41,394 bases of DNA. Origin: Halobacteriales archaeon SW_10_66_29 (lineage in GTDB: Archaea > Halobacteriota > Halobacteria > Halobacteriales > Haloarculaceae). Location: NCBI GenBank assembly GCA_003022845.1, contig PXSF01000100.1:1-41394 (forward strand), written 5' to 3'. Below the pieces are notes generated by a model that worked only from the letters and a program-made list of their open reading frames with translations, was not told where the DNA came from and ran no database searches. The translations under genes and the position numbers were made by a program. This document shows, one piece after another, positions 10,808 to 19,944 of the stretch. Each line of letters opens with the position of its first letter. Positions within the stretch are counted from its first letter, which is position 1.

Positions 10808-11791
10808 TCAGCCCGCGCTCACGGGGCGGATGGCGACCCGCGTCAGCAGCGAGAGGCCGAGCGGGAACACCACTGCCACCATGACGAAAAACGCCCGGAC
10901 GCTCAGCAGTTCGATCCCCGTCCAGAACATCGCCAGCGGGAGCAACACCGACCAGATGCCGAACACGGCGATACCCACCTCGGGGACGCTCTGGAGGAAC
11001 GCAATCACCAAAATGACGCACATCGCGACGGTGAGGTTGACCACAAGCGGGAACTGCGGCAACAGCGCCCCGAACAGCAAGACGGGGTAGACGGCGAACG
11101 TCACACAGAGCAGGATTAGCGCCCGCTGGCTGGCGAACATCCGGCCGTGCTTGTACCGGTCGCCGTCCCGGTTGACCGCAAACGAGCCGTCAGTGTCCCA
11201 CACCTGCCAGTTATCGGATCCGTCGGATCCACCATCACCCGGCGTGCTGTCGTACATGGAGTCCTCACGCACGCGACCTCCCCGGTTGCGCTGGCGGGTG
11301 TCGGTCCCCGAAGCCGTGCCCCCTGCGCTGCTGGCGTTCGCCGATCCTGGTGCCGTCGAGGCCCCCGATACGGTGTCACTCGCCGCTCCGCTGCCGGACC
11401 CCCCTGCGGTCGCCGCCCCGCCACCGGGGGTCGCCGACCCCGTCGAACTCGTTGACGCTCCGCCGGACGAGGAGGGCCCTGTCGAGCCACGTCCGGACCC
11501 TGCGGGATCCGTCCGGTCGGCTTCACCGCTGGCGGTGCCCGCGGTACTGTCGGCCGGCGACTGCTCGGCGTCCACGTACGCCTCGTGGCCGAGCCTGTCG
11601 TAGCGGGTCCGCTCGGCCTCGTCCGTGAGGACGTCCCTGGCCTCGATGAGGCGTTTGGTCCGCTCGCTCGCGTCCGCTTCGTCGCTGACGTCGGGATGGG
11701 TTTCCTTGAGCGTCTCCCTGTAAGCCTGCTGGATCTCCTCGGCTGTCGCGTCCGGGTCCACGCCCAGCAACTCGTAGTAGCTCTCTCCCAC
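10808..11791 (-). CDS. J-domain membrane protein (DnaJ-like)
   Basis: N-terminal J domain (residues ~4-68) with YYELLGVDPDATAEEIQQAYR and an intact HPD tripeptide in KETHPDVS, which would stimulate a DnaK/Hsp70 ATPase. Residues ~75-180 are a long Ser/Gly/Thr/Ala-rich low-complexity linker. The C-terminal ~110 residues hold about four hydrophobic helices, so the J domain is tethered to the membrane with a flexible arm. There is no zinc finger or substrate-binding domain, so this is not the canonical DnaJ. An AT-rich TTTAAGTAAAT box (about 11824-11834) lies upstream. The family is widespread in haloarchaea; the partner and client are unknown. Confidence 0.87.
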   Translation of the reverse strand: MGESYYELLGVDPDATAEEIQQAYRETLKETHPDVSDEADASERTKRLIEARDVLTDEAERTRYDRLGHEAYVDAEQSPADSTAGTASGEADRTDPAGSGRGSTGPSSSGGASTSSTGSATPGGGAATAGGSGSGAASDTVSGASTAPGSANASSAGGTASGTDTRQRNRGGRVREDSMYDSTPGDGGSDGSDNWQVWDTDGSFAVNRDGDRYKHGRMFASQRALILLCVTFAVYPVLLFGALLPQFPLVVNLTVAMCVILVIAFLQSVPEVGIAVFGIWSVLLPLAMFWTGIELLSVRAFFVMVAVVFPLGLSLLTRVAIRPVSAG

Positions 11792-11995
11792 AGTTGATCG
11801 TCACTGTGTGGATACGCGGGAGATTTACTTAAATCCACAGCGGCGTTGCTCGCGCCGAACTCCACCCAGGGCGTGAGTGTGCCGTCCGCACCGTCACTGC
11901 CTCCACACACCGCGCTCGGCTACTCGTCGAGCCCGAGCACCGCTGGACTCGTCCGGGAATCCTCGACGTGGTAGTCAACCCGACGAACATAGTGA

Positions 11996-12104
11996 TAGTG
12001 ATTGTTGTGACTCGTTACCGCCGGGTAGTCCTCAGACGCCAGTTTCGGGCCGTGAAACCGCCGCTATTGCGACATGGTGGCGAAAATAATCATAACAATC
12101 ACTA
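11996..12104. repeat. MITE-like element, copy A (109 bp)
   Basis: Ends are 15-nt inverted repeats, TAGTGATTGTTGTGA on the left and TAGTGATTGTTATGA (complement) on the right, one mismatch. Direct repeats TGA flank it (11993-11995 and 12105-12107). It has no coding capacity. Copy B at 24738-24846 is the same sequence inverted, with about six differences in 109 positions. It lies between the divergent J-domain and amidohydrolase genes, about 35 nt before the latter's TATA-like box. Confidence 0.82.
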
Positions 12105-12173
12105 TGAGACGAAGCGACCAGCTACCGCATGTCCTCCGGTGCGTTAAAACGCTCGGGGGGCGAGACTGGAACT

Positions 12174-13119
12174 ATGCTTCTCGAGGGGACCATCCTCAGG
12201 GGGCGCTCGTTTCAGCCGATCGAGGGCCGGATCGTCGTCGAGGACGGCCGGATCGAAGCGATCGAGGAGAGCGATGCACGCAGTGACGACATCGTTCTGC
12301 CGGCGTTTGTCAACGCCCACACCCACGTCGGCGATTCGATCGCGAAGGAGGCGGGCGAGGGGTTGACCCTCGAGGAACTCGTCGCGCCGCCGGACGGGCT
12401 CAAACACCGGCTGCTCGCGGAGGCCGATCGGTCGGAACTGGTCGACGCGATGGCCGAGACCCTCTCGTTCATGGAAGCTTCGCGGTGTCGACGTCGAATC
12501 GGTCGTCCTCGGCAGGGAATCGATCGAGGCGATGGAACGCAGCGACGGGTTCGGCGCGAGCGGCGCAAACGACGGCGAGTTCTCGCGGGAGCGTAACGCG
12601 ACCGCCCGGGAGGGGAAGCTGTTCGGCATCCACGCCGGCGAGGTCGACAGCTCCGACATCAATCCCGCGATGGATCTGGACCCGGACTTCCTCGTGCACA
12701 TGGTCCACGCCGAGGACCTCCACCTCGAACGGGTGGCAGACAGCGGGACTCCAGTGGTGGTCTGCCCGCGGTCGAACGCGGTCACGGACGTTGGACTGCC
12801 GCCGGTGAGCGACATGCTGGACGCGACGACGGTCGCGCTCGGGACGGACAACGTGATGCTCAACAGCCCCTCGATGTTCCGCGAGATGGCGTTCACCGCG
12901 AAGCTGACCGACGTCTCGACGGTCGACGTGCTCCGGATGGCGACGATCAACGGCGCGGAAATCGCCGGCCTGAACTGCGGGCTGATCGAGGAAGGCCGCG
13001 ACGCACGGCTCGTCGTCCTCGACGGAACCTCGCCGAACCTCTCCGGCGCGAAAGATCCCTGCCGGGCGGTCGTCCGGCGGGCCGGCGTCGACGACATCAA
13101 GGACGTAATCAGGCCCTGA
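12174..13119 (+). CDS. Amidohydrolase family protein (metal-dependent, TIM barrel), internal deletion/frame break
   Basis: Resembles cytosine deaminase/TRZ-like amidohydrolases. First block: strand-rich N-terminus with VVEDGRIEAIEE, then PAFVNAHTHVGDSIAKEAGEG with the HxH metal pair. Second block: LFGIHAGEVD, VHMVHAEDLHLERVADSG, VVVCPRSNAVTDVGLPP, ALGTDNVMLNSPSMFREM with the metal Asp, and a C-terminal strand region. The frame changes near 12474-12478: ETLSFMEA is followed in the next frame by LRGVDVESVVLG. About 20 residues that normally join these blocks seem absent; the span is 946 nt, one over a multiple of three. Start chosen at 12174 because GTTAAAAC (12143-12150) lies 24-31 nt upstream. 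Substrate unknown. Confidence 0.8.
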
Positions 13120-13172
13120 ACGCCCCTGGATTTATCGGTGGGGGTCGAGTAACGTCCGTGTGAGGGTGCACA

Positions 13173-13619
13173 GTGTACGACCACATTCTGGTTCCGACGG
13201 ACGGCTCGGCAGGGATGGAGACCGTCATCGAGCACGCCGTCTCGCTGGCCCAACTCCACGGCGGGATCCTCCACGGCCTGTACGTCGTCAACACCGCGGC
13301 ACTGACCGATCTCCCGATGGAGTCCTCCTGGGAGGGCGTCAGCCAGGCGCTCGAACAGGAGGGCCAGGTCGCGCTCAACGAGGTCGAACAGCTGGCCCGT
13401 GACGTCCCGGTCGAGGTGACCCGGATCGAGGGGTCGCCCGCCCGGGAGATCGTCTCCTACGCCGAGGACAACGACGTGGACGTGATCGTCATGGGAACAC
13501 ACGGGCGCTCGGGCGTGAACCGACTGCTGCTGGGTAGCGTCGCGGAACGGGTCGTCCGGTCCTCCAGCGTCCCCGTGTTGACGATCCGCGTGGCGGAGAA
13601 CCGCGAGGACGACTCCTGA
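13173..13619 (+). CDS. Universal stress protein (UspA family)
   Basis: 148 residues. The start YDHILVPTDGSAGMETVIEHA and the late motif VIVMGTHGRSGVNRLLLGSVAERVVRSSSVPVLTIR form the ATP-binding signature (GTHGRSG...GS..) of nucleotide-binding UspA proteins. The start is GTG at 13173; no better ATG exists. Cytosolic and probably dimeric; the specific role is unknown, as for most of the many haloarchaeal paralogues. Its TGA stop abuts the stop codon of the biotin ligase gene on the other strand (the palindrome TGATCA, 13617-13622). Confidence 0.9.
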   Translation: MYDHILVPTDGSAGMETVIEHAVSLAQLHGGILHGLYVVNTAALTDLPMESSWEGVSQALEQEGQVALNEVEQLARDVPVEVTRIEGSPAREIVSYAEDNDVDVIVMGTHGRSGVNRLLLGSVAERVVRSSSVPVLTIRVAENREDDS

Positions 13620-14552
13620 TCAGGGGTCGGCGGGACGGAGGTGCTCACAGTCGCCGGCAGTGACCTCTCTGGTGCCCTCGGCCGTCTCGACGACGAGGCT
13701 GCCGGGGAAGCGCACGTCGACGGCGTCGCCGACGATCTCCTCGCCCGGAGTTTCGACCCGGACACGCTGTCCCAGCGTCGAGGAGAGCTTCCGCCAGGCG
13801 GGCAGCACTTGCTGCAGATCGACCGTCAGCTCGTGAAACGCCGCGAGCAGGCTCTGGGTGAGTTCGCGCCTGTCGACGTCACCGACCTCCTCCCGGACGG
13901 TGGTGACCGGCCGGTCAGTCGGCAGATCGGCCGCGTCGACGTTCGCGTTGATGCCGATGCCCACTACCAGCCAGGAGACGCGGTCGGCCTCCCCTTCCAT
14001 CTCCGTGAGAATGCCCGCCAGTTTGCGATCTCCGACCAGTACGTCGTTGGGCCACTTGATCGAGGCGTCGACGCCGGCCTCGCGGACGGCCCGGGTCGTC
14101 GCAACCGCGGCCGCGAGGGTGTAGGCGGGCGCCTGCGCGGGCGGAACCTGAGGTCTGCTCAAAATCGAGAGCCAGATCCCGCCCGACGGCGAGGACCAAC
14201 CCCGATCGAGCCGCCCCCGACCGCCTGTCTGGGCGTCAGCGAGGACGACCACGTTCGCCCGGCCGTCGACCGCGAGGTCGCGCGCCCTGGCGTTCGTGCT
14301 GTCGATCGTCTCGTGGTACTCCACCTCGTACGGTGCGTCGAGCCCGAACTCCACTGCCGGCCCACCGAACTCCGGGATGCTGATCAGTTCGTACCCCGCC
14401 TCGGCGCTGTCGATCTCGAAGCCGGCCGCACGGAGCGCCTCGACGTGTTTCCAGACCGCCGCCCGGGAGATGCCCAGATCCTCGGCGATCTGCGGGCCGC
14501 CGACAGGACCCGCCGCGATCCGGTCGAGGACGCGGGCGCGTGTCTCCTGCAT
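13620..14552 (-). CDS. birA: Biotin-[acetyl-CoA-carboxylase] ligase with N-terminal HTH (BirA)
   Basis: Activates biotin with ATP and attaches it to the BCCP lysine. Residues ~1-60 are a winged helix (ISRAAVWKHVEALRAAGFEI), so it may also repress biotin genes as in E. coli. The catalytic domain has GGRGRLDRGWSSPSGGIWLSI (biotinyl-AMP loop), KWPNDVLVGDRKLAGILTE and VGIGINAN, and residues ~265-310 form the small C-terminal domain. 310 residues, complete. It lies 48 nt downstream of the carboxylase subunit carrying its EAMKMEN target and is probably in the same transcript. Confidence 0.92.
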   Translation of the reverse strand: MQETRARVLDRIAAGPVGGPQIAEDLGISRAAVWKHVEALRAAGFEIDSAEAGYELISIPEFGGPAVEFGLDAPYEVEYHETIDSTNARARDLAVDGRANVVVLADAQTGGRGRLDRGWSSPSGGIWLSILSRPQVPPAQAPAYTLAAAVATTRAVREAGVDASIKWPNDVLVGDRKLAGILTEMEGEADRVSWLVVGIGINANVDAADLPTDRPVTTVREEVGDVDRRELTQSLLAAFHELTVDLQQVLPAWRKLSSTLGQRVRVETPGEEIVGDAVDVRFPGSLVVETAEGTREVTAGDCEHLRPADP

Positions 14553-14600
14553 GGCTCACCCTCCGCAGGGGGAGACAACCAAGGTTTCGGCTGCGCCTGC

Positions 14601-16351
14601 TCACTCGATCACGAACAGCACGTCGCCCATGTCGACGCTGTCGTCCTCGGCGACCGTGATCTCGGCGATGGTCCCGCCGTACTCCGCGACGACGTCGTTC
14701 TCCATCTTCATCGCCTCCAGCACGCAGAGCACGTCGCCGGCCTCCACCTCGTCGCCCTCCTCGACGGTGGTTTCGAGGACCGTGCCCTGCATCTCGGCTG
14801 TGACGCGTCGAGGGCGGGAGCGCCGTGCTCCTCCAGTTCGACCTCGAAGCGCTTGCCGTCGACCTCGACGGTGAACTCGCGGGTGGTCGACTCCTCGTCG
14901 TCCGCCTCCGCCGAGGTTTCAGTCCCCCACCGTTGTTGGGCCTCCTCGATCCGGCTGTCGGCGAGCTGTTCGTCGAGGTACTTCGTGGTGTGCTTGCCGT
15001 CGAGGAACGTCCCGTCGGTGAGCATCAGGCGGTGGAAAGGGATGATCGTGACGACGCCCTCGATGTCGTACTCCGAGAGCGCGCGCAGCGACCGGTCGAT
15101 GCATTCCGCGCGGTCGCTGCCGTGGACGATCAGCTTCGCGATCATCGAGTCGTAGTCGGTGACGAGTTCGTCGCCCTGCCGGAGCGCGTCGTCGATCCGG
15201 ACGCCGATGCCGCCCGGCGGATCGTACGTGTCCAGGACGCCGCCCGTCGCCGGCGCAAACTCCTGGGCGGCGTTCTCCGCGTTGATCCGGAACTCCATGG
15301 CGTGCCCTTCCAGCTCGACCGATTCCTGCGAGAAGGTGATCTCCTCGCCCGCTGCGACCCTGAGCTGCCAGTTCACGATGTCGATGTCCGTCAGCTCCTC
15401 GGTGACGGTGTGTTCGACCTGGATCCGCGTGTTGACCTCCAGGAAGTAGAAGTTCGTGTCGGGTCCCAGCGGTTCGTCGGGATCCCGGTCGGGGTCCTCC
15501 TCGACGAGGAACTCCACGGTCCCGGCGTTCGTGTAGCCAGCGGCGTCGACGCCGCGGCGGGCCGCCTCGCCGATCTCCTCGCGGAGGTCGTCGGACAGCG
15601 CCGGCGAGGGCCCTTCCTCGATCACTTTCTGGTGGCGCCGCTGCAGCGAGCAGTCACGCTCGCCGAGGTGCCGGACGTTGCCGTGGTGGTCCGCGAGGAT
15701 CTGGATCTCGACGTGACGGGGGTGTTCGAGGTACCGCTCCAGGTACACCGAGTCGTTGTCGAAGTAGGCCTCGCCCTCCCGCTTCGCGCTCTCCAGTTCG
15801 TCCGCGGCCTGGCCGGCGTCCCGGACCACTTTCATGCCGCGGCCACCGCCGCCGCCCTCGGCCTTGATCGCCACGGGATAGCCGTGTTCGTCCCCGAACG
15901 CCGTGACCTCCTCGGGGTCGGTGACGGGGTCCGTCGTGCCGGGAACGATCGGGACGTCGGCCTCCTGCATGATCTTGCGGGCTTTCGTCTTTTCGCCGAG
16001 CTGTTCCATGCCGTCGCTGTCGGGCCCGACCCAGGTCACGCCCTCGGTCGCCTCCACCTCGGCGGCGAAGTCGGCGTTCTCCGCGAGGAAGCCATAGCCC
16101 GGGTGGATCGCGTCTGCATCCGCCCGCTGGGCAGCGTCGATGATCGCGTCGTGGTCCAGGTACGAGTCGGCGGCCCGTGCGGGGCCGACGTTGTACGCCT
16201 CGTCGGCGTACCGGACGTGGCCGCCGTCGCTGTCGGTATCGCTGTACACGGCGACGGTTTCGATGCCCATGTCGTGGCAGGCCCGCATCACCCGGACGGC
16301 GATCTCGCCGCGGTTCGCGACCAGTACCTTCTCGAACGGTTTCGCTGTCAT
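14601..16351 (-). CDS. accC/pccA: Acyl-CoA (acetyl/propionyl-CoA) carboxylase, biotin carboxylase + BCCP subunit, frame break before BCCP
   Basis: The biotin carboxylase part starts [25 protein letters not shown], carries the ATP-grasp glycine loop [28 protein letters not shown] and the C-terminal biotin carboxylase domain. The BCCP domain reads [35 protein letters not shown], with the biotinylated Lys in EAMKMEN, to the stop at 14601. The two parts lie in different frames, joined near 14800: GAPALDA, then VTAEMQGTV in the second frame. The span is 1751 nt, two over a multiple of three. Family members carry an Ala/Ser/Gly-rich linker here, so part of this low-complexity linker is probably missing. 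Start at 16351 overlaps the PccX-like stop (ATGA). Confidence 0.88.
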
Positions 16352-16644
16352 TCGAGCCCCTCCAGTCGTCCGGCGGTGGTCCACCCGTCGGTCGGTGCGT
16401 TCCGCGGCACCCGCCGTGCGGTGCCGGTCACGGTTTCCAGGCGGCCAGCGTACTTGAAGCGCGTGCCGTCCCAACTCTCAGCAGCCCCACTCGCGCTCGC
16501 CGCCGCGGCAGCGGCCGCAGCGACCTCCTGATCCCGGAGGTGAGCGCCGATGGCGGCAGCGATGGCCGCCGCCTCCTCCCGTGTCGCGGCGGGTGGCACG
16601 TCCAGCGTCGGGTCATCCAGCAGTACCGGCGTTTCTTCAGTCAT
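16348..16644 (-). CDS. pccX: Small carboxylase subunit, PccX-like (acc operon protein)
   Basis: 98 residues. Helical N-terminus [29 protein letters not shown] with an alanine tract, then [40 protein letters not shown]. This matches the small third subunit described for the Haloferax mediterranei propionyl-CoA carboxylase and is functionally like the epsilon subunits of actinobacterial carboxylases, bridging biotin carboxylase and carboxyltransferase. It begins one nucleotide after the carboxyltransferase stop and overlaps the biotin carboxylase start. The assignment rests mainly on position and composition. Confidence 0.75.
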   Translation of the reverse strand: MTEETPVLLDDPTLDVPPAATREEAAAIAAAIGAHLRDQEVAAAAAAAASASGAAESWDGTRFKYAGRLETVTGTARRVPRNAPTDGWTTAGRLEGLE

Positions 16645-16645
16645 G

Positions 16646-18196
16646 TCAGAGGGGGATATTACCATGTTTCTTGTCGGGCTGTGATTTCCGTTTCGACCGC
16701 AGCATCTCCAGGTCACCGATCAGCTGTGGGCGGGTGTCCTGGGGTTCGAGCACGTCGTCGACGAACCCTCGATCCGCCGCGATGTAGGGGTTGGCGAACT
16801 GCTCGCGGTACTCCTCGATCAGTTCCTCGCGGCGCTGTTCGGGATCGTCTGCGGCCTCAAGTTCGTCGCTGTACAGCACGTTGACCGCCCCTTTCGGCCC
16901 CATCACCGCGATCTCGGCGCTCGGCCAGGCGTAGTTGACGTCCGCGCCGATGTGTTTCGACGCCATGACGTCGTAGGCGCCGCCGTAGGCCTTCCGGGTG
17001 ATGACGGTCAGCAGCGGGACCGTCGCCTCGGAAAAGGCGTACAGCAGTTTCGCACCGTGCTTGATGATGCCGTTGTGCTCCTGGTCGGTGCCGGGCATGA
17101 ACCCAGGCACGTCGACGAACGTGAGGATCGGGATGTTGAACGCGTCACAAAAGCGGACGAACCGGGCGCCCTTGACCGAGGAGTCGATGTCGAGCGTGCC
17201 GGCGTTGACCCGGGGCTGGTTCGCGACGACGCCGATGGCATGGCCGTCGAGACGGGCAAAGCCGATCACGAGGTTGCGGGCGAACGCCTCCGCGACCTCG
17301 AAGAAGGAGCCCTCGTCGGTGATCCGATCGATCACGTCGATCATGTCGTACGGTTTCCGGGGCTGATCGGGGACGATCTCTTCGAGTTCCTCGTCGCGGC
17401 GCTCGGGGTCGTCCCAGGGGTCGACCCGCGGCGGGTCCTCGACGTTGTTCTGCGGGAGATACGAGAGGAGGTGACGGATGTCGTCCAGCGCCTCCTTCTC
17501 GTCGGCGGCGGTGAACTGGGCGACGCCGGACTCGGAGGCGTGGGTGTTCGCGCCGCCGAGTTCGTCGAAGCCGACCTCCTCGCCGGTGACCGTTTCGATC
17601 ACGTCCGGCCCGGTGATGAACATGTGGCTGGTGTCCTGGACCATCATCACGAAGTCCGTGATCGCCGGCGAGTACACCGCGCCGCCGGCGCAGGGCCCCA
17701 TGATCGCCGATATCTGGGGGATGACGCCGCTGGCCTGCTGATTGCGGTGAAAGATGTGGGCGTACCCCGCCAGCGAGTCGATCCCCTCCTGGATGCGTGC
17801 GCCCGCGGAGTCGTTCAGGCCGATGATCGGGGCGCCGGTCTCCATCGCCCGATCCATCACCTTCGTCACCTTCTCGGCGAACACCTTGCCGAGCGACCCG
17901 CCAAACACCGTGAAGTCGTGGGCGAACACGAACACTTTCCGGCCGTCGACCTCGCCGTAGCCGGTGACGACCCCGTCGCCCAGCACCTCCCTGTCCTCCA
18001 TGTCGAAGTTGGTGCACTGGTGGGTCCGGAACTGGTCGAACTCCACGAAGCTGTCGTCGTCGAGGAAGTAGTCGATCCGCTCGCGGGCCGTCAGTTTCCC
18101 GCGCTCGTGTTGCTTCTCGATGCGCTCCTCGCCACCTCCCTTCCGTGCCTCCGCACGGAGCCGCTGGAGCTCCTCGATGCGCTCTTCCATCGTCAT
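16646..18196 (-). CDS. pccB: Acyl-CoA carboxylase carboxyltransferase subunit (PccB/AccB type)
   Basis: Moves the carboxyl group from biotin to acetyl- or propionyl-CoA. 516 residues with both crotonase-like halves: [26 protein letters not shown] near the N-terminus, [41 protein letters not shown] and [15 protein letters not shown] in the first half; [48 protein letters not shown] and [18 protein letters not shown] in the second. Start chosen at 18196 ([14 protein letters not shown]) because CCGGAGG, a strong Shine-Dalgarno match, lies 9 nt upstream; a GTG at 18238 is an in-frame alternative. First gene of a pccB-pccX-pccA-birA unit. Sequence alone does not settle acetyl versus propionyl preference. 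Confidence 0.92.
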   Translation of the reverse strand: MTMEERIEELQRLRAEARKGGGEERIEKQHERGKLTARERIDYFLDDDSFVEFDQFRTHQCTNFDMEDREVLGDGVVTGYGEVDGRKVFVFAHDFTVFGGSLGKVFAEKVTKVMDRAMETGAPIIGLNDSAGARIQEGIDSLAGYAHIFHRNQQASGVIPQISAIMGPCAGGAVYSPAITDFVMMVQDTSHMFITGPDVIETVTGEEVGFDELGGANTHASESGVAQFTAADEKEALDDIRHLLSYLPQNNVEDPPRVDPWDDPERRDEELEEIVPDQPRKPYDMIDVIDRITDEGSFFEVAEAFARNLVIGFARLDGHAIGVVANQPRVNAGTLDIDSSVKGARFVRFCDAFNIPILTFVDVPGFMPGTDQEHNGIIKHGAKLLYAFSEATVPLLTVITRKAYGGAYDVMASKHIGADVNYAWPSAEIAVMGPKGAVNVLYSDELEAADDPEQRREELIEEYREQFANPYIAADRGFVDDVLEPQDTRPQLIGDLEMLRSKRKSQPDKKHGNIPL

Positions 18197-18371
18197 CCGT
18201 GGTGCCTCCGGGCCATCGTTTGCTGTGCCATACACCACCGACGTACAAAGAATTCCCTAAATCGAATCGGGCCGCGGCGCTGCTCGTATACACAGTAAGT
18301 TTTCACGCCTCGAACGCGTACCTGGGAACTGTGCTGCTCGCACTCGTCATCGAAACGCTGGTGGTGCTGCC

Positions 18372-18812
18372 GTGACGCGCTATCGCTCGCTCGGCGCCGC
18401 AATCCCGTTCGGGCCGCCGACGTCAGGCGCCGGCTTCGCCGTCCTGCTCGGCGACCTGGCGGTCGTCACCGGACTCGTGTCCTTCGGTCTCCTTTCGCAC
18501 AACATCCCCGATCCGTGGCAGTACCCGGGCTACCTGCTCAGCCGCATCCTCCCGTTCCTCGCCGCCTGGCTCGCGGTCTCGCCGTTCTTCCGGCTGTTCG
18601 ACCGCGACCGACTGGAGAGCTACCGGCTGACGCTGCTCGCCGTGGTGCCTGCCTGGATCGGGGCGGCGGTCCTCGGGGCAGCGATCCGTGCGGTCGCCAC
18701 GTCTGGCGGCGCCTCACCCGTGTTCGTCGGCGTCATGAGCGGTTTCGGGCTGCTCGCGCTGACGCCGTGGCGGTTGTCGGCCGTGACGCTTTACCGCCGT
18801 CAGACAGGCTGA
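18372..18812 (+). CDS. DUF3054 family membrane protein
   Basis: 146 residues with four hydrophobic helices (about residues 20-42, 54-72, 84-106 and 115-135); the first begins GDLAVVTGLVSFGLLSHN, typical of DUF3054. Function unknown. The start is GTG at 18372; no ATG fits the domain. It is transcribed divergently from pccB. Confidence 0.75.
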   Translation: MTRYRSLGAAIPFGPPTSGAGFAVLLGDLAVVTGLVSFGLLSHNIPDPWQYPGYLLSRILPFLAAWLAVSPFFRLFDRDRLESYRLTLLAVVPAWIGAAVLGAAIRAVATSGGASPVFVGVMSGFGLLALTPWRLSAVTLYRRQTG

Positions 18813-18896
18813 TACGGTCGTGGCCTGCCACGTCGAGAACCCGCAGGGGGTCGATCGGGTGATCGTTTATACTCCTCCAGTGACTACGGAGGGCAT

Positions 18897-19628
18897 ATGT
18901 CGAGGCCACGACTCTGCCTGCTGATGGCGTCGTACGACGCCGAGAACACCCGGCGCAATTTCCGCCGGGAGCTGGACGCGGACCTGGTCGAGTTCCACAC
19001 GCCGGAGGGCGAACTCCCGCCGCCGGAGACGGCTGCGGCGTTCGAGGCGTTCGACGGCTGCGTCGTGACGGGATCGCGGGCGTCGGTCTACTGGGAGGAC
19101 GAGTGGATCGAGGACGTGGCCGAGTGGGTCGCCGAGGCTATCGCCGACGGCATGCCGTTCCTGGGTGTCTGCTGGGGCCACCAGCTGCTGGCCCACGTCC
19201 TCGGGGGCGACGTCGAGGACATGGGCGAGTACGAGATCGGCTACCGGACCGTGTCACAGGTCGGCGACTCGCGGCTTTTCGCCGGCCTCGACGACGAGTT
19301 CACCGCCTTCGAGACGCACTCGGACTACGTCGCGGCGCTTCCCGAGGGGGCGGAGTTGATCGCCGAAAACGAGTACGGGATCCAGGGGTTCCAAGAGGGG
19401 GACGTGTTCGGCGTCCAGTTCCACCCCGAGTACGACCAGGGGACGGCAGCGACGGTCACCCGCGGCAAGGAGTCGCTCTCACAGGAGCGCATCGACGCGG
19501 TTCTGGACGGGATCACCGACGAGGCTTACGCCGAGGCCTGCGAGACGAAACAGCTGTTCGACAACTTCGTCGAACTGGTGCGCGAGCGGCGAGCAGCGGC
19601 GCTCGGCGCCCGCCCCACCCAGAACTGA
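18897..19628 (+). CDS. Class I glutamine amidotransferase (GMP synthase-type domain protein)
   Basis: Releases ammonia from glutamine, or acts on a related gamma-glutamyl substrate. 243 residues with the full triad: nucleophile Cys in FLGVCWGHQLLAHVLGG, and His and Glu in VFGVQFHPEYD. There is no synthetase domain, so it is a stand-alone GATase1 of the family often annotated GMP synthase-like; the true acceptor is unknown. A GTTTATAC box (about 18864-18871) and GGAGG 4-8 nt before the ATG fix the start. The TGA stop (19626-19628) is exactly the left flanking repeat of the composite element that follows. Confidence 0.88.
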   Translation: MSRPRLCLLMASYDAENTRRNFRRELDADLVEFHTPEGELPPPETAAAFEAFDGCVVTGSRASVYWEDEWIEDVAEWVAEAIADGMPFLGVCWGHQLLAHVLGGDVEDMGEYEIGYRTVSQVGDSRLFAGLDDEFTAFETHSDYVAALPEGAELIAENEYGIQGFQEGDVFGVQFHPEYDQGTAATVTRGKESLSQERIDAVLDGITDEAYAEACETKQLFDNFVELVRERRAAALGARPTQN

Positions 19629-19677
19629 TACTGCCGGACGTGATTCCGTTACCACCCGGATAGCACTCAGCATCTGA

Positions 19678-19757
19678 TAGTGATTATTGTGAGTCGTTCC
19701 GGTATCGACCGCGCGACTGCGTGCGGTCGACCCGGTAAACAGTCACAATAATCACTA
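19678..19757. repeat. MITE-like element, copy C (80 bp), nested
   Basis: Perfect 15-nt terminal inverted repeats TAGTGATTATTGTGA, flanked by TGA at 19675-19677 and 19758-19760. The subterminal part on the right (GGTAAA.AGTCACAA) resembles copy B, but the middle differs: a second small palindrome (CGACCGC and GCGGTCG) replaces the interior found in copies A and B. It is therefore a shorter relative of the A/B family. Confidence 0.82.
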
Positions 19758-19783
19758 TGAGACAACCGAAAACCCCAGTCTGA

Positions 19784-19891
19784 TACTGGTGGCTGTAATT
19801 CTTTTACTCGCCAGTCTCTGCTATCTGCGGATACAGACCCGTTCCGCCTGGATTCTCAATTCGAGTTTTCGCGTACTTACAGCCACCAGTA
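19784..19891. repeat. MITE-like element, copy E (108 bp), nested
   Basis: Perfect 15-nt terminal inverted repeats TACTGGTGGCTGTAA at 19784-19798 and (complement) 19877-19891, flanked by TGA at 19781-19783 and 19892-19894. The interior is AT-richer than the surroundings and has no gene. Its end sequence differs from A-D but follows the same pattern, TASTG-N6-GTRA. Confidence 0.82.
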
Positions 19892-19944
19892 TGAGCATCA
19901 CTCGGAGTAACATAGTCACGTCCGGCAGTATGACGGCGCCCCGA

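Larger units (their letters stand above)
19629..19930. repeat. Composite MITE-like element with two nested elements (outer unit)
   Basis: Outer ends are perfect 15-nt inverted repeats TACTGCCGGACGTGA (19629-19643, and complement 19916-19930), flanked by TGA at 19626-19628 and 19931-19933. Elements C (19678-19757) and E (19784-19891), each with its own flanking TGA pair, lie inside. 302 bp minus C (80+3) and E (108+3) leaves 108 bp, the size of an unbroken element of this kind. No coding capacity. The left flank is the stop codon of the amidotransferase gene. Confidence 0.82.

Noticed and set aside
9576-11021. 481-codon minus-strand frame across menD and the J-domain gene
   Set aside because: Arg/Gly-rich antisense frame overlapping two real genes.
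10808-11791. Canonical DnaJ chaperone
   Set aside because: No zinc-finger or substrate-binding domain; the C-terminus is membrane helices.
14825-16531. 568-codon open frame on the plus strand opposite the biotin carboxylase
   Set aside because: Long antisense frame typical of GC-rich haloarchaeal coding DNA; residue order is low-complexity (RVDP, LLVR runs) and the minus strand encodes a clear enzyme.
16952-18298. 448-codon open frame on the plus strand opposite the carboxyltransferase
   Set aside because: Shadow of the carboxyltransferase gene; no family features.
18145-18375. Frame ending in TGA that overlaps the GTG start of the DUF3054 gene
   Set aside because: Most of it is antisense to pccB; only the last 20 codons are free, too little to call a gene.
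11995-19760. Repeats as a CRISPR array
   Set aside because: Copies are inverted pairs with target duplications, kilobases apart, not regularly spaced direct repeats; no cas genes are present.
19626-19933. A 2-bp TA target duplication (IS630-like) in place of TRA
   Set aside because: The bases outside TA are the same trinucleotide on both sides in all five complete units (TGA or TAA), which a TA duplication would not explain.
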